From: DASUXY01 sp035301985
Lineage (GTDB): Bacteria > Bacillota > Bacilli > Bacillales > Amphibacillaceae
Length of the DNA: 64,000 nt
NCBI GenBank assembly: GCA_035301985.1
Contig: DATGTE010000028.1
Span: forward strand, 1-64,000
Reading direction: 5' to 3'
A program made the translations under genes and the position numbers. Below, piece by piece: positions 1 through 8,562 of this stretch. Below the pieces are notes generated by a model. It worked only from the letters and a program-made list of their open reading frames with translations. It had not been told where the DNA came from and made no database searches. Numbering within the stretch: the first letter of the stretch is position 1; each line of letters opens with the position of its first letter.

Positions 1-270
<270 letters not shown>

Positions 271-553
271 TAACTTTTTAATCGATGTGATGTCGATTGA
301 TGATTATTGATACTCTTATTTAGTTTTCAAGGTATAAACGAAATATGGTTTAACTTGGCATGATTTACTTGCTTTTTTCTAAAAAACAATTATAATAGTA
401 ATTGTCGCTAAAAATAACATAAGAATTACAAGTGTACATAAATGCCTTGCAAATAAACGTTTTGTTTATAATTATATAATAATCTCCTTGGTGTTAGTCG
501 CATTTATTACGTTGAATGTAAATGGGTATCATAAATAAGATAATCCAAACTAT
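271..553 (+). other. Spacer between 23S rRNA and tRNA cluster, no 5S gene
   Basis: In Bacillaceae a 5S rRNA gene of about 116 bases normally follows 23S here. I find nothing resembling a 5S gene (GGTGGCGATAGCG-type start, ACCCGTTCC loop) in this AT-rich spacer. The stretch TTTAGTTTTCAAGG around 319-332 resembles the conserved spacer element often seen next to rRNA genes. A promoter-like pair lies at 369-396. No protein-coding gene is evident. Confidence 0.7.
369..396 (+). promoter_or_regulatory. Candidate sigma-A promoter for the tRNA cluster
   Basis: TTGCTT at 369-374 and a perfect TATAAT at 391-396 are separated by 16 bases. They sit in the spacer after 23S, so the tRNA cluster could be transcribed partly on its own rather than only by read-through from the rRNA operon. 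The short spacer and weak -35 keep confidence moderate. Confidence 0.42.
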
Positions 554-628
554 TCCACAGTAGCTCAGTGGTAGAGCAATCGGCTGTTAACCGATCGGTC
601 GTAGGTTCGAATCCTACCTGTGGAGCCA
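554..628 (+). tRNA. tRNA-Asn (anticodon GTT)
   Basis: A full cloverleaf can be drawn. The acceptor stem pairs TCCACAG with CTGTGGA, the anticodon GTT is at 586-588, the T-loop TTCGAAT is present, and the gene-encoded CCA is at 626-628. It is the first tRNA of an eight-gene cluster. Confidence 0.97.
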
Positions 629-629
629 T

Positions 630-722
630 GGAGAGCTGTCCGAGTTGGCCGAAGGAGCACGATTGGAAATCGTGTAGGCCACTAACGTGGCCTCGAGGGT
701 TCAAATCCCTCGCTCTCCGCCA
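630..722 (+). tRNA. tRNA-Ser (anticodon GGA)
   Basis: The acceptor stem pairs GGAGAGC with GCTCTCC, the anticodon GGA is at 665-667, and a long variable arm typical of class II tRNAs follows. The CCA end is encoded (720-722). Only one base separates it from tRNA-Asn, so the two must be processed from one transcript. Confidence 0.97.
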
Positions 723-732
723 CACATATAAA

Positions 733-804
733 GGCCCGTTGGTCAAGTGGTTAAGACATCGCCCTTTCACGGCGGTATCACGGGTTCGAATCCCGTACGG
801 GTCA
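733..804 (+). tRNA. tRNA-Glu (anticodon TTC)
   Basis: The acceptor stem pairs GGCCCGT with ACGGGTC, and the anticodon TTC is at 766-768. The discriminator A is at 804 and no CCA is encoded, so the end must be added by tRNA nucleotidyltransferase. Charged tRNA-Glu is also the substrate of HemA, encoded further along in this window. Confidence 0.96.
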
Positions 805-839
805 TTATTTTTTATAAGTAGAAAACTAGTAATTCATAT

Positions 840-911
840 TGGGCTATAGCCAAGCGGTAAGGCACCGGGTTTTGATCCCGTTATTCCTAGGTTCGAATCC
901 TAGTAGCCCAG
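840..911 (+). tRNA. tRNA-Gln (anticodon TTG)
   Basis: The acceptor stem pairs TGGGCTA with TAGCCCA, and the anticodon loop TTTTGAT gives anticodon TTG at 872-874. The discriminator is G911 and no CCA is encoded. Confidence 0.95.
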
Positions 912-1001
912 CTTTATATTTTCTTTTCGAGTTGTAAATGCGTAATAGCCATGAGCGTGGTTCGCGGGTTTAATTGCTTGTGAAGATAAAAGATATAATA
1001 C

Positions 1002-1074
1002 GAGCCATTAGCTCAGTCGGTAGAGCATCTGACTTTTAATCAGAGGGCCACAGGTTCGAATCCTGTATGGCTCA
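1002..1074 (+). tRNA. tRNA-Lys (anticodon TTT)
   Basis: The acceptor stem pairs GAGCCAT with ATGGCTC. The anticodon loop CTTTTAA gives anticodon TTT, and the T-arm GGTTCGAATCC is canonical. No CCA is encoded. Confidence 0.96.
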
Positions 1075-1130
1075 TTATTCAAGAGTGAAGCTTTTTCATT
1101 TGAGATAATGAATGTGCACGCTGAGAAATT

Positions 1131-1213
1131 GCGGTCGTGGCGGAATGGCAGACGCGCTAGGTTGAGGGCCTAGTCGAGTTTACTCGGTGGAGGTTCAAGT
1201 CCTCTCGACCGCA
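1131..1213 (+). tRNA. tRNA-Leu (anticodon GAG)
   Basis: The acceptor stem pairs GCGGTCG with CGACCGC, the anticodon GAG is at 1164-1166 in loop TTGAGGG, and a long class II variable arm follows. No CCA is encoded. Confidence 0.96.
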
Positions 1214-1290
1214 TTTTATAAAAGAATAAAAATATTCCTTGCATTTTAAAAACACTCATGTTATATTATTATTTGTCGCTTTATTCAAGC

Positions 1291-1364
1291 GCGGGTGTAG
1301 TTTAGTGGTAAAACCTCAGCCTTCCAAGCTGATGTCGAGGGTTCAATTCCCTTCACCCGCTCCA
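1291..1364 (+). tRNA. tRNA-Gly (anticodon TCC)
   Basis: The acceptor stem pairs GCGGGTG with CACCCGC. The anticodon loop CTTCCAA gives TCC. The CCA is encoded at 1362-1364. Confidence 0.96.
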
Positions 1365-1371
1365 TACATAA

Positions 1372-1445
1372 GTCCCAGTAGCTCAGCTGGATAGAGCAAC
1401 AGCCTTCTAAGCTGTAAGTCGGGGGTTCGAATCCCTCCTGGGACG
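1372..1445 (+). tRNA. tRNA-Arg (anticodon TCT)
   Basis: The acceptor stem pairs GTCCCAG with CTGGGAC. The anticodon loop CTTCTAA gives TCT. It is the last tRNA of the cluster, has no encoded CCA, and is followed 40 bases later by a strong terminator. Confidence 0.96.
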
Positions 1446-1484
1446 CTTCTATATTTTTTAAGATGCGACTAAACATTTCCATTT

Positions 1485-1526
1485 CACTCTCAAATGTTGA
1501 TATGACAACGTTTGGGAGTGTTTTAA
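1485..1526 (+). terminator. Terminator of the tRNA cluster
   Basis: A 15-base-pair stem (1485-1499 with 1506-1520, two G-U pairs) with a 6-base loop is followed by TTTT. This is a good intrinsic terminator placed just after the last tRNA. The remaining spacer to the EamA gene (about 1527-1720) shows no feature I can support. Confidence 0.82.
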
Positions 1527-1720
1527 TTGTAAGAGGACTTTGTACTAATAGGATTGGATTCGATAAGATGATCATTTTCTTTACAAGTTGGATCCACTAA
1601 CATGAATCCACTTTGAATCTCAAAACTATATATGGAGATAAACCCATTTGCCGATATGTTTTGTTTGGAGCACATAACAAATCCCTTGATATGCGACTTC
1701 AGCAGCATACATAAGTGAAA

Positions 1721-1765
1721 CGCTCATTTAACTCGTTAGACAAACGAGTCAAATGAGCGCTTTTC
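1721..1765. terminator. Hairpin at the 3' end of the EamA gene
   Basis: Arms 1721-1737 and 1743-1759 pair over 17 positions with one G-U. The plus strand continues into CTTTTCTTT. The hairpin overlaps the stop codon of the minus-strand EamA gene (1749-1751), so it may end that transcript and also stop read-through from the left. Confidence 0.65.
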
Positions 1766-2633
1766 TTTGCTGTAATAAAAATAAAAAAACGCCAAAAAGC
1801 ACAAATAGTCCACCGATTATTTGCCAAACCGTTACGCGTTCTCCGAGCAATATCGCAGCTAGAGCTGTTGCCCCAACAGGCTCTCCTAAAATACTCATCG
1901 ATATCGTAGTCGAATCCACATAATTCAGAAGCCAATTATAAATTAAGTGGGCGATTGTTGGAAATATAGCAAGTAAGAGAAAAATTCCCCACTCCTCAGC
2001 TGGATAATCCATCATAGGAATCCCTGCAAATAGATTAAAAATCATCAATGATATACCAGCAAATAAAAAGACGGAAAAGCTATAGATCCAATGGGAAATT
2101 GTTTTTACTGTACGCTGTCCAATTAATAGATAAGTAACTACAGCAATCACACATAAAAATGATAAGAAATCCCCTATAATTGCCGATTTGCTCAAACTAA
2201 AATCGCCCCACGCAACCAAAACAACTCCAACAAATGATATTCCAATAATTAAAATGGTAGAGAGCCGTGTTTTTTCTTTAAAAACTAAAAAGACACCTGC
2301 CAAAGCAACTATAGGCTGCAAAGCAAGTATAATTGTAGAGCTTGCAACGGTCGTTAATTCCAATGACTTGAACCATAATGCAAAATGAATACCGAGAAAT
2401 AAACCAGAAAAACCAAGAAGACACCATTGTTTCTGCGATATTTTCCTAAACTCGTCTCTCTTCATCCACACAACGGGTAATAGAAACAAACATGCCATAT
2501 ACATGCGGTACATACTCAGTATTGTTGCCGGAGCAGCTGATGACTTTACAAATATTGCTGCAAATGATATGGCAATGATTGAGATAATTAATGAGAATGT
2601 AATCGGTGGGGTTTTATTATTTTTTCGTGCCAC
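1749..2633 (-). CDS. EamA/DMT-family transporter
   Basis: This 294-residue, very hydrophobic protein has about ten predicted membrane segments arranged as two similar halves. That is the pattern of the drug/metabolite transporter superfamily with two EamA domains. Such proteins are inner-membrane exporters or permeases of metabolites or amino acids, and the substrate cannot be read from sequence. The second half carries the typical ILGEPVGATALAAILLGE stretch near residue 250. The start is a GTG placed about 6 bases after AGGAGGGG. It stands alone, is transcribed toward the tRNA cluster, and does not belong to the conserved core synteny, so it is probably lineage-specific. Confidence 0.85.
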   Translation of the reverse strand: MARKNNKTPPITFSLIISIIAISFAAIFVKSSAAPATILSMYRMYMACLFLLPVVWMKRDEFRKISQKQWCLLGFSGLFLGIHFALWFKSLELTTVASSTIILALQPIVALAGVFLVFKEKTRLSTILIIGISFVGVVLVAWGDFSLSKSAIIGDFLSFLCVIAVVTYLLIGQRTVKTISHWIYSFSVFLFAGISLMIFNLFAGIPMMDYPAEEWGIFLLLAIFPTIAHLIYNWLLNYVDSTTISMSILGEPVGATALAAILLGERVTVWQIIGGLFVLFGVFLFLLQQRKALI

Positions 2634-2742
2634 TTTTCCCCTCCTAGAAATAACTTTATTGATTATTTAAACACGAAGTATGCCTTTTCAAATTGGGAAC
2701 GTCGTCTGGAATCACGCAGGACTCACTTTTAACTTCTTATCT

Positions 2743-3717
2743 TTATGCTCTTGTCCCTGTTTTAGCAACTTTCATTGTTTCTTGTATATACTTTGCCGAT
2801 TTATGTAATAAATCTAACTCCTCATCGTTCAATTCAACTTCAAGTTGTTGTTCGACTCCGTTACGTCCGATGATACATGGCATGCTTAAAGCAACATTTC
2901 CATTGTATCCGTATTGCCCACGAAGTGTTGTAGAAACGGGGTAGACACTTCTTTCGTCTAGAAGAATTGCTTTGATCAGTGTAATAGCGGATTGTGCTAC
3001 ACCAGCATTCGTCCATCCTTTTCCATTTAAAACATCATAGGCTGCCTTGACGACTTGTTTACCAAATCGATCACGATCTAAAGGTATTTTGCCCTTCAAT
3101 ACATGGTCAATCTCTTTTTCTCCTAAACCTTGAATATTCAAACGGCTAAGAACAGGAAAGGCGGTGAGGCCATGTTCACCCATCATATATCCGGTTACAC
3201 TTTTCGGATCAATATTGTAATTTTTAGCTATAACATGACGTAGGCGAGCAGAATCTAACATGGTCCCTGTTCCTAAAATGCGTCCTTTAGGATAATCGAA
3301 TTCATTTTCGGCTATATAGACAACCGTATCTAGTGGATTTGTAATAAAGATAATGATCGCATCTTTTGTGTATGTTGTTATCCCTTCCATGACTTCGCGC
3401 GTTACCTTGCTGTTGTTTACTGCAAGTAAAGCGCGGTCAGGCATAGCGTCATCTTCAGATTTTACGATGCTTGGCCCCGCTGCACATACAATGATATCTG
3501 CATCTGTACAGTCAGAGTAATCACCAGCATAAACATGAGTATTTGCCATATAAGGTAAAGCTGTCGCGTGTGCTTGATCGAGTGCTTCACCAAAAGCGAT
3601 ACCTTGATCTTGATCAATGACAACAATCTCAGAAAATAAGCCGATTTTCATTGCGTCTGCTAGCACATAAGAACCAACATTTCCAGCTCCAACAATTACT
3701 AGTTTATTCGTGCTCAT
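2743..3717 (-). CDS. L-lactate / L-2-hydroxyacid dehydrogenase family protein
   Basis: This 324-residue cytosolic enzyme of the lactate/malate dehydrogenase superfamily reduces a 2-oxoacid with NADH. The NAD-binding motif GAGNVG is at 10-15. The catalytic core is present: D155 and R158 in LDSAR, and the proton-relay histidine H182 in GEHG. The mobile substrate loop after AAG (81-95) is SIVKSEDDAMPDR, which lacks the usual QxxGExR signature of true L-lactate dehydrogenases, although R95 is kept. Substrate range may therefore be wider, as in hydroxyisocaproate dehydrogenases. A clear RBS (GGAGGAATACA) precedes the ATG. The next gene upstream on the same strand is an SDR-like gene about 200 bases away. 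Confidence 0.85.
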   Translation of the reverse strand: MSTNKLVIVGAGNVGSYVLADAMKIGLFSEIVVIDQDQGIAFGEALDQAHATALPYMANTHVYAGDYSDCTDADIIVCAAGPSIVKSEDDAMPDRALLAVNNSKVTREVMEGITTYTKDAIIIFITNPLDTVVYIAENEFDYPKGRILGTGTMLDSARLRHVIAKNYNIDPKSVTGYMMGEHGLTAFPVLSRLNIQGLGEKEIDHVLKGKIPLDRDRFGKQVVKAAYDVLNGKGWTNAGVAQSAITLIKAILLDERSVYPVSTTLRGQYGYNGNVALSMPCIIGRNGVEQQLEVELNDEELDLLHKSAKYIQETMKVAKTGTRA

Positions 3718-3885
3718 TGTATTCCTCCATTCTTTTTTACATACTTTAACGTAATGATGATTGTAGTGAGAAAGATGATAAAAAACATGTTTTCAAATGA
3801 ATTTGCAACATGTTTTGCGGTCCATATGTGATCACCTTGGATCTACTATATAGCTTGTCAATATTTTGATTAAATTCCTTATTTC

Positions 3886-3916
3886 AATGGATCTCGAAGT
3901 ACATTCGAGATCCATT
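3886..3916 (-). terminator. Perfect hairpin after the SDR-like gene
   Basis: Arms 3886-3898 and 3904-3916 are a perfect 13-base-pair inverted repeat with a 5-base loop. It starts 6 bases after the stop codon of the minus-strand SDR-like gene. The following U-tract is poor, so it could be a weak terminator or an mRNA-stabilising 3' stem. Confidence 0.55.
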
Positions 3917-3921
3917 TATAC

Positions 3922-4536
3922 CTACAGTTGTCCTAAACTGTAAACCTCAAAATGTTGTCCGTTTTGTAAGCCTTCAACACTTTTTTGGTAAGCATAAGCT
4001 ACACGGTCAACTGGAATCCCTTCAAAGCCGCGGAAATATTGTCCATATTTATGTAAGGACTCTTTTAAAAGATCAGGACTAACACTGTTGATACGAATTC
4101 CCCGTGGCATTTCCATTGAAGCAGCTTTTACAAATGCTTTGACCCCACCATTTGCCATAGCTGAAGATGCACCTAATGGAATGGGATCATCCATCATAAT
4201 TCCTGTTGTGAGGGTGAAACTTCCACCATCATTGACATAATCTTTACCAATTAGGACTAAATTGATTTGTCCTTTTAGTTTACTGTTGATCCCTACTTCA
4301 TTCAATTCAGGGGTTAGATCGGATATAGAAGCAAACTCTGCGCCACCAGCTACACTAATGACTGCATCTACTTTGCCGACTTGCTCAAACATATTCCTAA
4401 TGCTATGAACGGATGTAATATCGACAGAAACATCTTTGCCATTTCTGCTTGCTTGTATTATTTCATGATCCATTTCTAGTCTATTTCTAACAGCTGTTCC
4501 GATTGTACCACTTGCACCAACTATGAGTATTTTCAC
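3922..4536 (-). CDS. SDR-like protein lacking the catalytic tyrosine
   Basis: This is a Rossmann-fold protein of the short-chain dehydrogenase superfamily, 204 residues from the chosen GTG start, which sits 7 bases after GGAAGGAG. A longer in-frame TTG start would overlap that RBS. The nucleotide-binding motif is GASGTIG (7-13). At the usual YxxxK active site the sequence reads NGGVK (129-133), so tyrosine is replaced by asparagine while the lysine remains. This matches a known subgroup of SDR-fold proteins (Listeria Lin1944-like) with missing catalytic residues and no assigned function. It may still bind a dinucleotide. No metabolic partner is evident nearby. Confidence 0.75.
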   Translation of the reverse strand: MKILIVGASGTIGTAVRNRLEMDHEIIQASRNGKDVSVDITSVHSIRNMFEQVGKVDAVISVAGGAEFASISDLTPELNEVGINSKLKGQINLVLIGKDYVNDGGSFTLTTGIMMDDPIPLGASSAMANGGVKAFVKAASMEMPRGIRINSVSPDLLKESLHKYGQYFRGFEGIPVDRVAYAYQKSVEGLQNGQHFEVYSLGQL

Positions 4537-4968
4537 AACGACATCTCCTTCCAATAAAAATGAGTGTAACTACATCTATTGTAACGTTTCGTTCGTGGAT
4601 GTTAAATGAATGCGATCCATTTTTCAACGTTTCATCGGATGATCTGTACATTAAACTTGTCGTCATCTATTCCGTTTTCTTAGTTCTTACATTAATTTCG
4701 AAGTGGTTAAAGTGTCTCTTTTTTCTCCTTTTCTTTCGCCTTTAAATCGTCTAGACCAACCTTTATTCTTAACTATAATTTTTTTATCGTTAGGTGTAAC
4801 AATATAAATATACATATATTGATTGCTTATGTTTGGTGAATGGCGATGTTTATATGTAATAAGAAGAGGGAACAAAAAAAGGATATGGACTGAAAAAGTT
4901 TTTAAAGAGATTGAATTTGTTCAGTTTTTTATGAAGGAATTTTATTTATTACTACTGGAGGTTATTAC
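4537..4968. other. Intergenic region between divergent SDR-like gene and czcD
   Basis: This AT-rich spacer of about 430 bases separates two divergent genes and should hold promoters for both. An open frame at 4560-4745 has no RBS and no convincing composition, so I do not call it a gene. A run of alternating A/T with partial dyad symmetry (TATAAATATACATATATTG, about 4802-4820) resembles ArsR/CzrA-type metal-sensor operators seen before czcD genes, but the match is only suggestive. Confidence 0.4.
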
Positions 4969-5898
4969 ATGGAATTTAGTCATCATCATGGACATGACCA
5001 TGCACACGGAGCCAATAAAAAAGCGTTACTCATCAGTTTTATTTTAATCACAAGTTATATGATTGTGGAGGGAGTAGGTGGTTTTTTTACAAATAGCCTT
5101 GCCTTATTAGCCGATGCCGGACATATGTTAAGTGACTCCATTTCATTAGGTGTCGGTTTATTGGCTTTTATAGTTGGGGAAAAAGCGGCTACTCATCAGA
5201 AAACTTATGGATATCAACGGCTTGAAATCCTAGCAGCGATTTTTAATGGAATGACGCTGTTGATTATTTCAATACTTATCTTAATAGCTGCGTATAAGCG
5301 TTTTTTCCACCCACCTGAAGTCGCGTCAAGTGGAATGTTATTCATTGCGACGATTGGCTTAGTCGTAAACATTGTTGTTGCATGGATTTTAATGCGCAAT
5401 GGCGATACGAAAGAAAATTTAAATGTCCGTGCAGCATTTCTTCATGTTTTAGGTGATTTACTCGGTTCGATCGGGGCGATTATAGCTGCTTTACTCATAA
5501 TGTTTTTTAATTGGGGATGGGCGGATCCTCTAGCGAGTGTTATCGTAGCGATTCTGATTTCCATGAGCGGTTGGAAAGTAACGAAAGATTCGCTTCACGT
5601 ATTGATGGAAGGTGCTCCTAAAAATATTGACTTGAACGATATGCTGCACACGATTAAACGTGTTACGGGTGTAAAAAGTATCCATGATCTACACGTATGG
5701 AGTATTACGAGTGGTCAACACATACTGACTTGTCATGTTGTCGTAGATGGTCATTTAACAATTCATGACAGCCAACATATATTACGAACGATTGAAAATG
5801 AATTACAGAAGAAAGGAATCGGACATGTTACGATTCAATTGGAACACCAAGAGCATCCACATCGCGAATCGCTCCTCTGTGAAAATAGCCATGAATGA
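4969..5898 (+). CDS. czcD: CzcD-type cation diffusion facilitator (Zn2+/Co2+/Cd2+ exporter)
   Basis: This 309-residue, six-helix membrane protein of the cation diffusion facilitator family exports divalent metal ions in exchange for protons. The N-terminus is a histidine-rich cytoplasmic segment (HHHGHDHAHG, 5-14). The metal site of the membrane domain appears as D49, H52 and D56 in the second helix (LADAGHMLSD) and H159 and D163 in the fifth helix (HVLGD). A cytoplasmic ferredoxin-like C-terminal domain follows from about residue 215. The RBS GGAGG lies 8 bases before the ATG. No MerR- or ArsR-type regulator gene is adjacent, so a sensor would have to act in trans. Confidence 0.93.
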   Translation: MEFSHHHGHDHAHGANKKALLISFILITSYMIVEGVGGFFTNSLALLADAGHMLSDSISLGVGLLAFIVGEKAATHQKTYGYQRLEILAAIFNGMTLLIISILILIAAYKRFFHPPEVASSGMLFIATIGLVVNIVVAWILMRNGDTKENLNVRAAFLHVLGDLLGSIGAIIAALLIMFFNWGWADPLASVIVAILISMSGWKVTKDSLHVLMEGAPKNIDLNDMLHTIKRVTGVKSIHDLHVWSITSGQHILTCHVVVDGHLTIHDSQHILRTIENELQKKGIGHVTIQLEHQEHPHRESLLCENSHE

Positions 5899-6072
5899 AC
5901 CGAGTGATGAGTGGTAGCAAAAAGAAGTTTATTTATCATAAATTTTCAATCATTTCACCTTGACGATTCATCTTGATTTTACAACAAACATACGTTTACT
6001 TTTATGGTACACTGGGGAAGCATACACATATGTGAATACATTCTAATCTCATTCAAGTAAAGGAGGGGAAAG

Positions 6073-7050
6073 ATGCCGAAAAATGAAAAAGTGGTTCTTT
6101 TTCCTAAGTTGAAAACAACTTTGGAAAATGAAAGTTTACGCTTATTACAAAATAAGAATTATACGGAAGCCTTATCCATGTTAAATCAATTAATTCATTA
6201 TGATATTCAAAGCCATGAAATTATCATTGGAAAGCTAATTTGCTTAATGGAATTAGGCAGATATACGGAAGCCCAAGATGAATGTGAGAAGGTGCTGTCT
6301 AAGAGGAATAAGCATTATTATGATTATTTACATATTTATTTAACCATTTTATTTCAAACGAATCAGTATGAACAACTGATGAAAATAGTCGATCATGAGC
6401 TTGACTATAAGCATGTTCCTACGATTATTAGAGATCAGTTTAAACAGCTTTATAGTCTTAGTGAAGCAATGGAAAAAGAACTGAATATCGAGAAATCAGT
6501 GAAGTATACGAAACAATTAAAAGAGGCAATTGCTCATCAACAATACACAGAACAATGGAGAACGATTGAGCGACTTCGAAAAATAAACGCTGAACCAACA
6601 AACGAAATGATTACATTATTAAAAGATGAGGATATCCATCCCGTTGTTAAAACAGCCCTATTTCAATGGTTACAAGAACGTAATATCTCTGAAGCTGTAA
6701 GTGTATATAAAATGGGATATGAAGATCACATAAAGCCTACTACAGTTCCTACCATTGAATCACATGTAGCAATGAAACAAATACTGCTCATCATTAGTGA
6801 GCTTGAGCAAAAAAATCCATCTCTACATCAAATGTTGGAACAACTATTATTTCGTTATGCATACGTTTACTATCCATTCCTCCCTTCTTCAGAGGATGCC
6901 ATTCATATTTCAGAAGCACTGAAGGTAGTTGGAGAGGAATATTTAAATATAAAGGGCATGGCGAATGAGGATAGCAGGAGCGAACGTAAAGAATATGTAC
7001 AAGCGATAAAAACAGGGAACCTCTTATATTCAAGTGTTCTTGTTGAGTAA
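6073..7050 (+). CDS. ysoA: TPR-repeat protein YsoA
   Basis: This 325-residue soluble protein consists of predicted helix pairs. The segment at about 23-90 (NYTEALSMLNQL..., RYTEAQDECEKVL) is typical of tetratricopeptide repeats, which serve as protein-binding scaffolds. The B. subtilis ysoA gene occupies the same place just upstream of tig, which supports the name. Its molecular function is not known. The RBS AAAGGAGGGG precedes the ATG by 5 bases. A separate promoter for tig lies just after its stop. Confidence 0.8.
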   Translation: MPKNEKVVLFPKLKTTLENESLRLLQNKNYTEALSMLNQLIHYDIQSHEIIIGKLICLMELGRYTEAQDECEKVLSKRNKHYYDYLHIYLTILFQTNQYEQLMKIVDHELDYKHVPTIIRDQFKQLYSLSEAMEKELNIEKSVKYTKQLKEAIAHQQYTEQWRTIERLRKINAEPTNEMITLLKDEDIHPVVKTALFQWLQERNISEAVSVYKMGYEDHIKPTTVPTIESHVAMKQILLIISELEQKNPSLHQMLEQLLFRYAYVYYPFLPSSEDAIHISEALKVVGEEYLNIKGMANEDSRSERKEYVQAIKTGNLLYSSVLVE

Positions 7051-7075
7051 CGGGTGATGGAATACATATTATAGC

Positions 7076-7103
7076 TTGAAAGGCACTAGCTTTATGTTAT
7101 AAT
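7076..7103 (+). promoter_or_regulatory. Sigma-A promoter of tig
   Basis: TTGAAA (7076-7081) and a perfect TATAAT (7098-7103) with a 16-base spacer lie 89 bases before the tig start. The position and match make this a credible housekeeping promoter. Confidence 0.65.
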
Positions 7104-7191
7104 GTAAGGGTTGAAAAATATATAAAAATGATACATTGAAAGTTTTTAAAAATAATAGGATTAAGAAATAATAGATCTTGGAGGGTGTCAT

Positions 7192-8478
7192 ATGTCAGCA
7201 CAATGGGAAAAAAAAGAAGGTAATCAAGGGGTTCTAACATTTGAAGTGTCTTCGGAACAATTCGAAGATGCTTTGGACCAAGCGTTTAAAAAAGTTGTCA
7301 AAACAGTTCAAGTCCCCGGTTTTCGAAAAGGGAAGGTGCCTCGTAAACTCTTTGAAGCTCAGTTTGGAGTAGAGTCACTATATCAAGATGCGGTTGATAT
7401 CGTTTTACCGGATGCATATGTACAGGCAGTCGAAGAAAGTGGAATTGAGCCAATTGACCAGCCTGAGCTCGATATCGAACAAATCGAAAGAGGAAAACCA
7501 CTCATTTTCACAGCGAATGTAGAAGTGAAACCTGAAGTTACCCTCGGTGACTATAAAGGTTTAGAAGTTGAAGAGCAAGATGTGACAGTGACGGATGAAG
7601 ATGTAGAGCAAGAGATCGAAGCCGAGCGTCAGCGTTTAGCTGAATTAATCGTTAAAGAAGACGGAACGGTTGAAGAAGGTGACACCGTCGTGATGGATTT
7701 TGAAGGCTTTTTAGATGGTGAAGCTTTTGAAGGTGGAAAAGGAGAAAACCATTCGTTAGAAATTGGCTCTGGCCAATTTATCCCTGGATTTGAGGAGCAA
7801 CTGATCGGCAAGAAATCGGATGAAGAGACAGAAATCGAAGTGACTTTCCCTGATGAATACCATGCTGAAGAATTAGCTGGTAAAGAAGCCGTATTTAAAG
7901 TCCATATTCATGAAATCAAGGAAAAAGAATTACCTGATCTTGATGATGAATTTGCTAAAGATGTTGATGACGAAGTAGAAACTTTAGATGAGTTAAAGAA
8001 AAAGAAAAAAGAACAGCTCGAAGAACAAAAACAACAAAATGCTGAAAACGCAAAACGTGATACGCTCATCCAAAAAGCAACTGAAAATGCTGAAGTAGAG
8101 ATTCCTGAAGTGATGGTTGAAACGGAGTTGGACCAGATGCTCCGCGAGTTTGAACAAAACTTGCAAATGCAAGGAATGACGATGGACATGTATCAACAGT
8201 TCACAGGTCAAGATGAAGAGGAACTAAAAGAACAAATGAAAGAAAATGCCGGAAAACGAGTCAAAACAAACTTGACGATGGAAGCAATTGTACAGCAAGA
8301 AGAAATCGAAGTTTCTGATGAAGAGATCGATGAAGAACTCGAAAAGATGGCGTCCATGTATCAAACAGAGGTTGACCAGTTGAAACAAATGCTCGGTGGT
8401 CAAACGGATGCTCTAAAACAAGATTTAAAAATAAGAAAGGCAATTGAATTTCTCGTAGAGCATAGCAAAACTGTTTAA
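7192..8478 (+). CDS. tig: Trigger factor, ribosome-associated chaperone and prolyl isomerase
   Basis: This 428-residue protein binds the ribosomal exit tunnel and shields nascent chains. The ribosome-docking signature GFRKGKVPR is at 43-51 in the N-terminal domain. An FKBP-type peptidyl-prolyl isomerase domain spans about 160-245 (DFEGFLDGEAFEGG..., IPGFEEQLIG), and the helical C-terminal chaperone arms follow. The protein is very rich in Asp and Glu. Length is normal for the family. The RBS GGAGGGTGTCAT precedes the ATG. It is followed by its own terminator and then clpX, as in other Bacillaceae. Confidence 0.98.
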   Translation: MSAQWEKKEGNQGVLTFEVSSEQFEDALDQAFKKVVKTVQVPGFRKGKVPRKLFEAQFGVESLYQDAVDIVLPDAYVQAVEESGIEPIDQPELDIEQIERGKPLIFTANVEVKPEVTLGDYKGLEVEEQDVTVTDEDVEQEIEAERQRLAELIVKEDGTVEEGDTVVMDFEGFLDGEAFEGGKGENHSLEIGSGQFIPGFEEQLIGKKSDEETEIEVTFPDEYHAEELAGKEAVFKVHIHEIKEKELPDLDDEFAKDVDDEVETLDELKKKKKEQLEEQKQQNAENAKRDTLIQKATENAEVEIPEVMVETELDQMLREFEQNLQMQGMTMDMYQQFTGQDEEELKEQMKENAGKRVKTNLTMEAIVQQEEIEVSDEEIDEELEKMASMYQTEVDQLKQMLGGQTDALKQDLKIRKAIEFLVEHSKTV

Positions 8479-8523
8479 TTCACAATGAATTCACAATGAA
8501 TGGTAATCTCTTCACAAGGTATC

Positions 8524-8562
8524 AAAACAAGGTGCGAAGTTCAATCGCACCTTGTTTTATAC
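8524..8562 (+). terminator. Terminator of tig
   Basis: A perfect 14-base-pair stem (8524-8537 with 8545-8558) with a 7-base loop ends in TTTT, 45 bases after the tig stop codon. Confidence 0.9.

Noticed and set aside
507..1575. Open reading frames across the tRNA cluster on both strands
   Set aside because: They read through eight well-formed tRNAs and have no RBS; their apparent peptides come from conserved tRNA arms.
4560..4745. 61-codon plus-strand frame upstream of czcD
   Set aside because: No RBS, and it lies in the divergent promoter region; composition looks like AT-rich chance coding.
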